From assembly GCA_013400975.1 (NCBI GenBank), contig WBMZ01004779.1:62001-126000 (forward strand): a DNA stretch of 64,000 bases, in the 5' to 3' direction. Shown one piece after another: positions 52,417-64,000 of this stretch. The notes beneath the pieces were generated by a model. That model was not told the DNA's origin. It was given only the letters and a program-made list of their open reading frames with translations, and ran no database searches. The DNA is from Atrichornis clamosus (Eukaryota; Chordata; Aves; Passeriformes; Menuridae). The first letter of the stretch is position 1. The number at the start of each line of letters is the position of its first letter. The position numbers were made by a program, and so were the translations under genes.

Positions 52417-55400
52417 ACGCTTGGATTTTTTTTGAGAAAACAGCCTTACACCTACAATGGAAATCAAGACACTGTTCTCTCAGGTCTCCTGACAAGGCAG
52501 CACAAGTCACAGGGGCAACCTCTTAGACAATCTGATGAATCACTAGACCAGTGACCTTCAGGACAAAGTATTCACAGTACATTTGAGGCATAGTGAATAC
52601 AGAGACTGAGCAGAACTTTGGTATTAAATGCTAGTCTGATCTTTGAGGCACAGAATGTGTCAAGGGGCTTTTCACTGCCAAAACTTTTTTGATGGCCTGC
52701 GTAAAATATTTGCTACAGGTTTCTTTCTTAGTTTAAAGCTGTGCTTCCACATTTACCAAGATTAAGCCCCACAATATCTGTAAATGTGTACAAAGTTTTA
52801 TGCACTTGTAACAGTTTTCATGTGTTTGCAGGACTAGATACTTTAAAAACCCAGACTTACACCTTTAATTATTATCAAAGCTGTTGTTCAAACCTCTAGA
52901 TTATTTCAAATGATACTGCAAGGACATACTTAAGTACCAAGAGATAAAAAACCTTAACTTTTACCATTTTCTAAGTTTATTCAAGGAAAAAATGCAATTA
53001 CAGAACAATTATTTGAGGGAATCAGATTAGATAATAACAATGGTAATTAGGAGATAGAATACATTCTCCTAATTGTACAGTCAAAACCTGTGTCCCGCAG
53101 TAGCCCACATACAGATGCAAATATGAAGATCTGAAAGTGAGTGCTTTGACTGCCGGCTTTTGGGTCAGTTTGGGTGAGCAGATGACTCTGCATCATCCAC
53201 GGAAGAGTCAGTACTGCAATCTGAGTAAAAAACTTCAGGTCAGCCACAGGTTCCTCCCTCTCCCACTCCCACCTTCTCTTTGCTATTTGCATTCCTCATC
53301 ACCAGCAAGTATGACAAAAACAATTACACCCAGCCAATCACCCACCCTTCCTACCAAATACCAAAACCCTGAAGCTTTCCAGGCCATAAAAAAAAATTAG
53401 CTGCAGCCTCCTCAGTTAACCAGTTAAATATGCCTATCTGCCAACAGAGAATTTAACTTTCTGGCCACACAGCAAGGGCTGCTGCACAAGCCCAGTGCAG
53501 CACAGAGCAATGCAGGACTGGCAAGTCTCTCCCAGGAGCCCTGGGGTTGCCTCGTACAGTGTCAATCACCGTGGTGTCCACATACTGCTAAAATCAGCAG
53601 CACTGCCCTCAGCACGGCTAAGCAGCTGATTTTGCACAAATTAAATTTGGCAAAGATGTTAAATGTCATGAATGGAGACACTGAGATGGCAGCGTTAGCA
53701 AAATGGGGGGGGAAAAAAAAAATCTCTCTTTCCATCGCAGTGGGAAGAAGTAGGCTTTGAGGAGATTTGCATGCAATTTGAAGAAGCAGATGATAATACA
53801 ACCTGATTCTGATTGTAATAGCTTGCTGTAAGTGTTAAATATGTCCCGCTAGAAAGAAAAAAACTGGCTTGCTCCAGGTCATTTTCCCCCTCTTTGTAAT
53901 TATTCTGGGAACTTCTGCTGATATCCAGGCCTGGCCAGGTGTGCAGCTCTAACATGGGTTGGCCTGCACAGGTTTTTCAGGTTTGCACACATCCTCTGCC
54001 AGCTTCAGGCCAAAGTCAGACTTCTCTCTTGTTCAGGCTGCACATGCAAAAAACATTAGATGTAGTACATGTGCTAGACATTATGTTTAAGAGTAATATT
54101 CTTTGTGTCCTCTCATCTTTACATTTCAGTACCAGTTTTCTAATTTTTTCCTTTGCTCTTCAATGTTTCTTCTTCAGTTTAATTTAAGTGACACCATGAA
54201 ACCGAGATAGGAAAAACACCAAAATCCTACCCCAACTTATGACAATTGTTAAAGCAATTTTATTCTATCATCCATGAGCTATCAGTCATTTTTTATCTCC
54301 TATGCAATCTGTCTCCTACTCTGATGATAAAAAGAAATAATTATCACTGAGACTTTTTCTCTCTTGTAAATACTAGAGGATGGGATAAAATTGGCCATTT
54401 GATTCAGAGTTTCTTTGGAGAACTGGAGAGATTTCACTTTCGAATTTCCAGATCCCAACTCTATCATACTGTTTAGGTTCCCGGTCACTTTGAATTTCAA
54501 CAAGATTTAAATTATACACAAAAAGATACTTCCACTTCATTATTTGCCACATTTCCACATTCACAAAAATCTGGACAGCAACAGCTCTGACCTCCCCAGT
54601 TCTGATACACACACACCAGGCATAATATTTGTGGCACAGTTCACAGCGTGTTCATTAGCATCTCAATTAACTCTTCCTGGGTGTCTCGCTGCAGTAAATG
54701 AGCTTTTCTTTCACTCTATCCAAAATCTAGAAAATACCTCTGCACACCTGCAAAGAGATTTCTTATATAGATTTAGAAAAATAAAATAGAAGCCCGAGGG
54801 ACAGTTTTATGCTTCCATATCTTTAGGAACGACCCAACGGGCTGGTGCACAGCATGGTTCAGCACTTCAGGCAGTGGGGTTAATGGTCAGGAACATAACA
54901 CAATGAGATTTATTTTCTCTATATTGTCTTTCATGACAGAGAGAGGACAGCTCTAAGGATTAAGAACAGGAGTTTCATAAAAGCTTCTCACGCTCAGAAC
55001 TAACAAAGATAGAGCTAATCCAAAGTGAAGCTCCCATTATGGAGGTCCAAAGGCCCAGACATGAGATCAGTGCCACTGTGGGCCACGCTCTGCAGCACAA
55101 AGGCTGCTTGGTGGATGGGACGCAAGCCCCGGACAAATCCCAAAGCACACAAATCTCCCAGAGGTGATGAAGATCTCCTTACTTAAACCACAGCAGTTGG
55201 TTCAGCTCAAACAGACCGAGGCTGCTGACCTGCTCTTGGCACAGCCATTGCCAGCTCTGATAGCACATGACAGCGTGAGAAACGTGATGTCACAAGCGCT
55301 GAAGGCAGCAGATGCTGACAAATGACCTAATATCAGGCAACTGAAAATCAACAAGCAGAGGGGAAGCTATCAACAGAGCCTCTGTATTTAGGTCCTGCCT

Positions 55401-56496
55401 ACTGAAACCTTGTGACTGAAACTGGTGATTTAGGGGTAAAAACCCAAACAAAATGTTACAAAGCCGCTGGAAAGGGGTCTGGTTTTGATCTCTGTTCAAC
55501 ACCAAGGAAAAACGTTCCTGACTGCAGAGCTTGAACGCTCTTACGTAAGAAACACAGAGGAGGCAGATAAGGCTGACATCTGTGCTCCAGTGATGCCCAA
55601 AGGGATTCTGTCAGTGACTAAGATGGAACAACAATCGCCCCCAGAAGTAAAAATTATTGCAAGGAACAACTTCTCAATATTCAAACTGTGCAGATCAGCT
55701 CCAAACAAATTCACAGGTTGCTTCCTAGCTTGGCCTTGTTTCTCTCTCTGTTGCTGATTGGACACACTTTTCCCATGAGAGAGCTTATATTTTGAAAGTC
55801 TCAGTGCTCAATTTTGGAAAAAACTTCACCAGAAGCCTCTTAAAATTAATTCCTGTTGGATGAAATGCACCACTCAGAAGACTGTTGGCATTTAACCTGT
55901 CAAATTAAAAATCTGAGGGTATTCCCAGAGCAGCCAAGCCTTATGATTTTACTGGGAGTTTCACAATATTTAGTATTTCTCTTAAATCTGCATTTCCTGA
56001 AGGCAAGTAATTATGTGAGAATCTCAGTTTTCCCTTTTGAAAAAGCCACATTTTTAAACTTCAGAATTACCAACAAAAAGGCTCTGAAAACACAAAGTGA
56101 CTGTGGCTTAAAGGCTAAGGAATCATAACTCACATCAAGGACTCTAAATGTATTTATAGAGAAAAATAATAATTTAACATCTAAACTCACATTTTGAGGC
56201 ACGAGGGTCGGCAAATCTGGCTGAAGAAAATTAATTCAGGAGAATATTTCAGTACTAGAAAATGCAATGTGGAAGAAGAGTCAAAACCAACTCTATTTTG
56301 CACGTGACTGAACAGCCACAGAAAACATAATACAAAGTATTTTTCAGAGTTCTAAAGGTAATAATAAGCAGGTAATAAGCAGAACAATATTAGGGAGACA
56401 TGAGGCGGTGCAGAACATCAGTGAGGGCAGAGAAAAGACACTGAGACACACCACATGCCTCTTACTCTAATTCAGGCCCACGCAATCCATAGGGAT

Positions 56497-56550
56497 TGTT
56501 GTTCCAGGCAAAGGTGAACAAAACTTGGAATGTTGTTCCAAGCAAAGGTG
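56497..56550 (+). repeat. 20-bp direct repeat, 34-bp period
   Basis: TGTTGTTCCAGGCAAAGGTG at 56497-56516 and TGTTGTTCCAAGCAAAGGTG at 56531-56550 differ by one base. Each is preceded by GGAT or GGAA. This looks like a two-unit minisatellite or a duplicated binding site. Confidence 0.8.
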
Positions 56551-59500
56551 TGTTTAAAGCATTTGTGCATTGACACCACAGCTACCTGAGCCAGGGAAAG
56601 CTACTGGGGGGTTTCAGCAATTACATCTCCAGAATACTGATAGAATCTAATTCCTTATTTATTACTTCAGTGTCCTTCCTTGTATGTAAGGGGCTGATTG
56701 GCACGGACTGAAGAGAAAGTGCTTTCTCACTTTTGAGCACACCACGCCATCACTGCCTACGAAACATTTCCACTGCTCCATGGCTTGGAACAGCACCCTG
56801 TACTGGCACAGACAGCTCTGTCCTGCTTGCAGGTCTGCAGGGCAGGAGAGCTTCCAGAGTCACTGCTGACTTTGGACACCACTGGGTTCTGGATCCCCAC
56901 TTCAAAGGGCCAAAAACACAATTCCTGCAACACAGCACTCTTCACAAAGCATCTGCTAGGCTACGTACCCAAAGGTATTTTCCCCGTCTGTAATTACTGG
57001 CAAGATCCTCAAGTACATTTTCATTTACAGCTGGAGGATAAAACATGCCAAAAGCTATAAAATAACTTTGGTCCCTGCAGCCCTTCACCACTCCGTGCCA
57101 CCTACATTCATAAATCACTCCTGCAAATATTGCCTTTGAATCAGGATTTGAGGTGAGGTTGCAAACACAGCAATAACCTTTCAAACCACCCATTTCATCT
57201 CCACCTCCTGCAGCAATTCGTGGGAGAGTTGGCGAGGTGCTCACCCCACGGACACTTACAGTGCCACTTCAGCAGGAAGAAGCTCTTCAAGTGTCCAGCC
57301 TCTTCTGATAGCACAAGGAGGGTGCTTTCACTTTCAAAAGATGCTATTGCGAGTGCAGGCTACCACCTTGTCAGCACGAAAGGAGCTCTTGAAGTAATGA
57401 ATGACTCCTGTTGTTCCTACCAAAACAGGGTATCACTCATCCTGACAGCATAATGTATGTGTTCCCCACAGCGGTGCAAAGCATGGAGCCACCCGGGCAA
57501 TTCAGAGCCATTTTACAGTCGGGCACTACAGGGTTCATATCTTTATGTAGTTAAACAAATTCTCTATTTCTTTATTGCTCATTCAACACACAAACATTTA
57601 GCCATTACCCAGGCCCACTTGCTTGTCACAAAAAGAAAAAAAAAAGTAGATTTAGCCTCCCGGGCTCCCTTTCCTCCTGAAGAATTTGAAATGCACACAA
57701 GTCAACAGAGCAGTAGAAGGAAAACCGCCTCATTAGTTACTTTTCAAGGTGAAAACTTAAGGGCAAAATTAAGGACTAGAGTCTCATATAGATGTGAGGC
57801 CCCTCCACATTTGATCCAACTATAATAATTAGCAGGTTTCTACCTCTAAGCCCCCATTTCATACTGTGAGCTTACAGAAGCCTAGAGGTGACAACATAAA
57901 AACCTACAGCACCAAGTGCACTTCAGCTTCCCTAGGACCCAAAATCCCAGGAGTTTCCACAACCTCCAGGGTCAGCTTTCCCAGGCAATGGTCTGAATCA
58001 ATACTCACCAATCTGAATATTACAGAGTTGGTTGCCAGCAGTAAAGTAAATAAAGAATAATTAATTAGTAATAGGCTCTCCACAACAGGGTAAAAGCAGC
58101 AGCACAGACACCATCTCCAGAGCTGCAAACTTGCCCAGAGAGATGGGCTGCCCTGAGCGGGAATTCGGTCAAGCCTCATGCATTCCTTGGCCAGCCATTG
58201 ACTGTGCTGTCTGGAATAATGGCAGGAACAGGGGCGTATGGGAGGCATGAAAAATCCCACTGAAACCAAGCTGATTTTGTTGTTTTATCTTCTTTTTCAC
58301 CTTCTCTGTTGCTCCTGATTGCCCTTCAGCAAATGCTGTGACTGACAGGTACCATCAGCTTTCCCACTACCCTACCCAGGACTGTGAAATTGCGCAAAAG
58401 TTGCAAAGAGAATGATGAAATAAATACTCTTCTATCTGATCTACCACAGCTCTCACATGACAGCTACTGCTTTCCAGGCTCCTCTTTATCCTTCTGGCAA
58501 CAAACATTAAAGAAGCATCCTGGAAATTAAAAGCAGCTGAGAGAGACTTTGCACAGCTGGAAAGGAGCCCATGGCAAACACAATCCCAAAGAAGCCAGAG
58601 AGCAATGGTAACACAAAAAGCTGGCTGGTAAAAGAGCTGCACAGCCAGCTAAACCTGTGCAATCCCATTGCTTTGGTCCTTCAGCATCCACACTACTACC
58701 AGTGCAGAAAAGGAACAAGAGTGCCACCGTGTCCCTTTGGTGAGCTAAACCAACTCCCTGAGCACATTTGTTTATCAAAGAAATTAAAAACTGTGTCATT
58801 TGCCATTACTGCTCCGTTTGCACCACATTCAGAACATTAGGCCCTTTTGTTTATTCAGCACCATATGATTATGTGATTGCTCTGACGCGAGGCGGGTGGA
58901 GGGAGCCAGAGCGTGGGGAAGAGAGCAAGGAGGCGGAATTGCATTTATTTTCACAATTCCTCTTGGACAGAAACTCATTAAAGTTTAACTCACATCCTTC
59001 CAAGCAATCATAGCACATAAACAGAATGTAATATACAGTGCAAAGGAAGTTCTTTGGGGGAAAATAGCCCAGACTTAGTACAAAGCAGGTGGCACCATGC
59101 CCACAGTTCCCATGCAGCTCTTCTGTATGTGTGGTGGTGCTGTTCCACGCTTCCCTCTTTCCAGAAGCTATGAGGCCAGAGCCTCATCTCCCATAAAACA
59201 CTATTTTGACCTTGCCCTCGATCATTTTATATTGCCTGAGTAGATGACTCTCCACACATCACAGAATAAAGTCTCTGCTGATAAAAGCAGGACTCTCACT
59301 GCAGTCAGAGTGCAAGGAGGAAAGGGGGATCCAGGCAAACCTGAACACAGACAATTCACTGCTTGGCTCCTTGAAACTGCTCTAGTTTGTATGTAAAACC
59401 AGATGGATGCAAGTTTGCCCCAGGCTCAGAGAGACATTAACATGTTGAAGGATGGAGGCAGAAGGGAAATTCACACCTGGGTGTTTTTAGTTATTGCACA

Positions 59501-60110
59501 GGGAAAGGACGAAAGGGCAGGAAAGGAGAGCGGCCGCAGGGAACTTTGCCTGCCAAGGGAAAGTCCAGGCATCTCAATCAAAAACGACAATCCCCAGAAG
59601 TGCCATTTTACTTTCTTCTGACTTCAGAAAATCCAAGGACACCTTCATTTTTGACACCAAGGGGAACAGGTGCAGAACAAAGGTGCTTTTGGGCCACTCA
59701 GAGTATTTTCTTTCATTCTTACTCCTGAAACCTGGGGAAGGCAAAGCAAAACCTTGGTAAAACAGACTCCCAGACCTGGGGTTGGACCATCTAAATTGTG
59801 CACAGGTAACTGTGAAAACAGGATGGAAATGAGAGTACTTAGGCTCCCAGTGCTACTGCCAGCAATTTGAATGTATCTTTACTAGAATTGCTGTCAGAGA
59901 GGGTAAAATACTGGGACAAAGCCCATCCTCACCACAGAATTCTGTTCCTCCATTCAGGGCAGAAATGGCCAGGGCAAATGTTCAAAGATACCTCTACACC
60001 TGAGCCCAGAAGAATGGGATCCTAACTCTTGCTATTGCTACTTGCATGCATCTTAAAACCATTGGAAAATTGATTCAGTTGTCCTCCTGTTGAAGTTGTT
60101 GGGGTTTTTC

Positions 60111-60126
60111 AATTTATTTATTTATT
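60111..60126 (+). repeat. ATTT tetranucleotide run
   Basis: About four ATTT units. Confidence 0.8.
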
Positions 60127-60258
60127 CCTCCCTGTCGCTAAACAGTCCATTAAACCCAAGCCTTGGAGGGCACAATTTTAATTAGCCTTTAGCAGTCTCC
60201 AGGTGAAAAGGGACCCCTCAGAAGTTGGCAGAGACAGTTGCTTGGCCCTGTGCATGCT

Positions 60259-60291
60259 GAATCACAGAATAATTGATGTTGGAAACTCTGG
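60259..60291 (-). mobile_element. CR1 LINE 3' tip, minus orientation
   Basis: AATCACAGAATAATTGATGTTGGAAACTC matches the start of a reversed CR1 3' end (AATCACAGAATCATT...GGTTGGAAA). The match ends after about 30 bp, so this is a severely truncated copy or a chance resemblance. Confidence 0.45.
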
Positions 60292-63093
60292 CACAATTAT
60301 TTTTCTCCCTCTCTAACCTCAGGCCATGTGCTTATAGCAGCTCTGTTCCACTCTAAAAATGCATACAAAGACAAATATCATCATCTAGTGAATACAGACA
60401 TCTTATCCATTACCAAGTAAAAACATCAAAGAGTATATGGAGAAAAGCAAATGTCATCTATCTGCTCCCTTCAAACTGTCATGAACACCCTTTCCTGGCC
60501 AGAGGGAGCACCTGCCATGTCCACACCAAACACAAACACCACTGGGGAACATTTATAAAACTGCACCTTTATAAATGCAGTCTTGCTCAATAACACAGAA
60601 CAGAATGAAACATTAAAAGCCTTTCATTTAAACCTTAGTCATTATGGATGTAAAATCTGGATCTCGTAGTACTCAGGTCCTTCATTCCCAAAGGCATTTC
60701 CCAAGCAGGCAGCTGAGGTCCAGCAGCCCTGGAGAAGAAACAGCCTTAACTGCTTATTGCTCTGCTGAGCTTCACATACTGTTTGCTCTTAAATCTCCCT
60801 CAATTTCTGCCTGGTGACACTTCGTGTTTCTACAACACTGTCTTTAAAGTATTTCAGCTTGTTGGACAGCACAAAGAATTGGGAATGCAATTACCTTCAA
60901 GTTTTAAAGAAAAGAGAGAAAATTCAACTACCACAGCACAAAAGCACTCATTAGGCTACATATAAGTTTTGCTGCCAGTTCAGCTCAGATTTTCTTCTTT
61001 GTATTCCAGATGTTTAATTTCAGACAGCTGAACCTGAATGCCTTGGCCTCAAACTCCTTGCAGAAACACACTGACCCCCTCACACAGCTAATAATCTCTT
61101 TTCTTCTGTCTCACCTTGAAGTATAAGCACCTGTCATTATCCAGAATCAGCAGCACTGAAAAAATAAGCAGCCTTTCAAGTCAGGCAGTCGGCTGCTCCT
61201 CATGTCCTTCCATGAACTCAGCCTACTTTCACCTCTTTAATTGCCTGCAAAGATTGAAACACGTTTACTGTGCGCTGACTTGGCAAACCACACACTGAAA
61301 TGGGAACACTTTGGAATAAATTACACTGAAAACTAACAGGTAGGCAAAGAACTCAGAAAACAACCTACGAGTGTGTGAAGGAACGGATTTGCTGTGCCAG
61401 GACGGCTCATGAGTTAAAGAGATGTCCCTTGAGCATCCCAGTGCTGGGCTCTGCCTCTTTGTAGTTTGCAAGGCAGGAGTTGCTTTTGCCCTGACAGATG
61501 TCACATACAATAGCCACAGATAGTCAGTTGTGTCACTGTTATGCCCGGGAGACAGACACCACCACAGGACAGAAGCAAAACTACTGTAATCGGTCTGTTG
61601 GAAATAAGAAAACAAAAATCAATGTCCTATTCCCTTCCACACTGAAACGTATTATTTGCAACTCTTCCGGTCCATGTTCTACTGTTTCTGCCTTGCTCCT
61701 GGCAAGCAACAACTACCTGAACATCAAGTCCCTTAACTGAATTTAAGTTTTTAGACACTCAAAGGCCAAGCAGGAAACACAGGGCCAGAACTTGGAACTT
61801 ACTGTTCTTACCACTGACACAAGAAAGGAAAAAAAACCCCAAAAAAACCAGTAAGGGATGCCCAATCAGCTCCCCAAATCCAGCTAGTTACTGGGGCTCT
61901 TTTAACCAAAGAAAACACACATATACAAAAAAAAAAAGCATGTTAGTGAAACAGAGTTGTCCTTGAGTTGATTTGTAGTTAGCTTCTAAACAGAGTCCAT
62001 TTTTCCAGGCTCCTAGTCCAACTTTGAGGTTCTTGGACAGAAAGAAAAATCTGCTCCCACAAACACTTAGCAGATGGCTTTTGATTTTTCCCAGGTGCTA
62101 AGCACACACAGTTCTCTTTAAAATCTCCTCAAAGTGTAGGAGTGCAGAGCTAGACCATAAATTCTACCTCCTGGGTTCCTTCATGTCTAGCTTAGTTATG
62201 CTGCGGTTTATTTTGTTGCAATATTGACCTTAAACAATAATTGAAAAAATAAATCACTAGGGCTGAGTCGTGCATTCAGTTTCATTGCTTCTCCACGCTC
62301 AGACCAACCTGGATGCTACTGAGGTTTGCCTCTTGGAAACCCTTAAACTGCACTGTTTTATTAGATGATCTTGAAAAAGAATTACAAATAGAAGTTTTCT
62401 CAAACCTCCCCTCTTACTGCCTCAGCAGGGTTGCTCTTTGTTCTGCAAAGGTGTGCTGCTCTTCCTTTCAGCTACAGGAGAAACTTCAATCAACAGAGGG
62501 AACCCAGGCTTGGAGGAAGCCTGGAGATGTACTCAGAAAACCAAGAGCAAAGGGGCTGAGGGAGGTGTGGGAAGCAGGGACCAGGCAGGTTAGATATAGA
62601 GCTTGAAAGGAGTCTCCTCTGTCTGAAAGAAGAAGGCAAAGCAACTAAGAAGAGACCTGATTGCTAGTGACTGACCCCAAATCAGCCTCCTGTGGATATG
62701 GAACCCAACTGTGGCACCAGGGAAAAATCCTTCTGAGGGATTCTGCAGAGAAGCACCAGCCACCTCCCACGACACCACATGGAAGATTCAACCCCTCTCA
62801 TTTCTGCAGCAGGCAGGGACTGCAGGGGACACATGGCACTAAATCTAAGTTTGCATAAGGACAGAGCTTTCACCTCCCGCCTATCTTGATCTAAAAACAA
62901 GAGTACATTTGAATGTGTACACGATATGGGCACAGCTGCAGCCACTACAGATGTGCAGGCAAATGGGGATCTGCTCATCTCAGTTGTTCTCTGCAGCTTT
63001 GGAAACCCTTTTGTCAGACCCATTCATCTGCCATTAATATGCACCTAGAAGAGGTACATGGACAATTTAACAGAGCAACAAAATGGCATACGA

Positions 63094-63139
63094 TAAAGAA
63101 TAAAAAGTAAAAAAAGGGACTAAAATAAATAAGAAAAAG
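63094..63139 (+). repeat. A-rich low-complexity stretch
   Basis: Repeated AATAAA/AAAAAG words. It contains AATAAA hexamers, but there is no upstream exon to make them polyadenylation signals. Confidence 0.7.
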
Positions 63140-64000
63140 TATTTGCTACATTAACAAAACCATTACAATATTCAGAATATGCCTGGACAACTGCACTCAC
63201 ATTACACTTACACGTATAATACAGCTGAAGGATTTAATCATATGTAGTCACATGTCTCATAACTGTCATTTCCAAAAACTAGCTAGTGTTTCCTGTGGGA
63301 TCTGGAAGACATCATTTGTCCCTGCTGCAAGAAACAGCACACTGACACCTTCCATCCATTCAGCTGTCCTACTGTCTGGCCTGACTGCCCATGATTATCC
63401 CAAAAGTCAACCAGCAAAGGAAGAGGGGGGGGAAAAAATTAAGTCAAATTCATAATTGGTGGGAATGTGTGATTTACCACCATCAAAACCCATCAGAGTA
63501 CAGTGATATGATGGCAACACTTGGCTAAGGAGAAGTAAGAAATTTGCACGGAGTGGAAGCACTCAGAGATAGCTTCACCCATGCCTTCCTTTCCTCCTTA
63601 CCCACTTAAAATAAAAGCTTCAGGAGTTTGTGCTTCCTTTGACATGGAATGAAAGCACTAATAATCCCCAAGAGTTTCACAATTTTCTGCCAAGTTAATG
63701 GGGTGGGTGTGGAATATTTCTTTGAAACACATAATTTCCATTCTAATTTTCAAAAAGCATTATTAAACACAATGACCTTCTAAAAACTAAGGATTCCCAC
63801 TCAAAAAAAAAATTCCTGATATTCTCTTTCACAAAAAACTAATATCTATCAGAATAGCTACTTCTTGTTGCAGTAGGTGTTTTTATCAAATCACTGCCTA
63901 AGGCACAAAAGTAGCTGTCATTCCCCAAACAAATATTTCTCTCCATATGGGCTCCAAACAGAAAGCTGCTGACTTCATGGGAATAGTCAAAAAGTCAGCA

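Larger units (their letters stand above)
47189..64000. other. Gene-free stretch to the right edge
   Basis: No exon is recognised. It holds a TTAC-rich possibly repetitive region (49300-49740), T20 (51101-51120), a CT-rich tract (52068-52098), A13 (52404-52416), a 20-bp direct repeat (56497-56550), an ATTT run (60111-60126), a short CR1 tip (60259-60291), A-runs (61829-61847 and 61927-61937) and an A-rich stretch (63094-63139). The interval 50990-54300 is particularly AT-rich and featureless. If vertebrate synteny holds, the neighbouring gene should lie beyond the right edge. Confidence 0.55.

Noticed and set aside
13241..64000. A second GRIP2 leader exon of the palmitoylated type (Cys at position 11)
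   Set aside because: I searched the minus strand for ATG-Arg-Gly-Trp-like starts by eye and found no convincing candidate; a translated search would be decisive.
1..64000. CRISPR arrays, tRNA or rRNA genes, complete LTR elements or endogenous viral genes
   Set aside because: No regularly spaced repeats, cloverleaf A/B-box pair, long terminal repeats, or reverse transcriptase or integrase signature was seen.

Overview
The window looks like avian genomic DNA. Two insertions at about 27.5 and 47.1 kb have the typical 3' end of a CR1 LINE, the dominant bird and reptile retrotransposon: a 'gcaacctggtctagtg' type block, 'cctgcccatggcaggggg', 'ggttggaactagatgatc' and a short TATGAT-type tail. The rest is AT-leaning, intron-like or intergenic DNA with only short chance reading frames, none of which I could link to a protein family. 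There are no signs of a prokaryotic replicon, CRISPR array, operon or complete mobile element.

I can support one protein-coding exon. On the minus strand, 13240 down to 13186, a short CpG-rich exon encodes MFAVSLKCRLGVVRRRSK and ends in a splice donor that leaves a single G, in phase to start a GAT or GAC (Asp) codon. This closely resembles the N-terminal leader of GRIP2 (glutamate receptor-interacting protein 2), remembered from mammals as M-L-A-V-S-L-K-(W/C)-R-L-G-V-V-R-R-R followed by K-D. It is more distantly like the GRIP1 leader. I therefore read this as the first coding exon of avian GRIP2, transcribed leftward. I recognised no later GRIP2 exon below it, so 1-13185 is best read as the 5' part of a long intron 1.

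The promoter region lies around 13140-13510, with about 18 CpGs in about 205 bp. It also holds a five-run G-quadruplex motif on the + strand, a purine-rich tract, a GTTTATAAAC palindrome, and a minimal start-stop upstream ORF (ATGTGA) 31 nt before the main ATG.

From about 13.5 kb to the end (50 kb) I find no exon. In human the next gene in this direction is, from memory, CCDC174, transcribed away from GRIP2, so this is probably the GRIP2 upstream intergenic interval or unannotated far-upstream 5' exons. It contains CR1 remnants, simple repeats, a 19-20 bp inverted repeat at 17.3-17.4 kb, a 24-bp tandem duplication beside a perfect hairpin at 19.1 kb, a 20-bp direct repeat at 56.5 kb, and several low-repeat AT-rich blocks with TAAT-type cores that could be conserved non-coding enhancers. 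I did not find a previously undescribed multi-gene system here; the observations of most interest are regulatory and structural.
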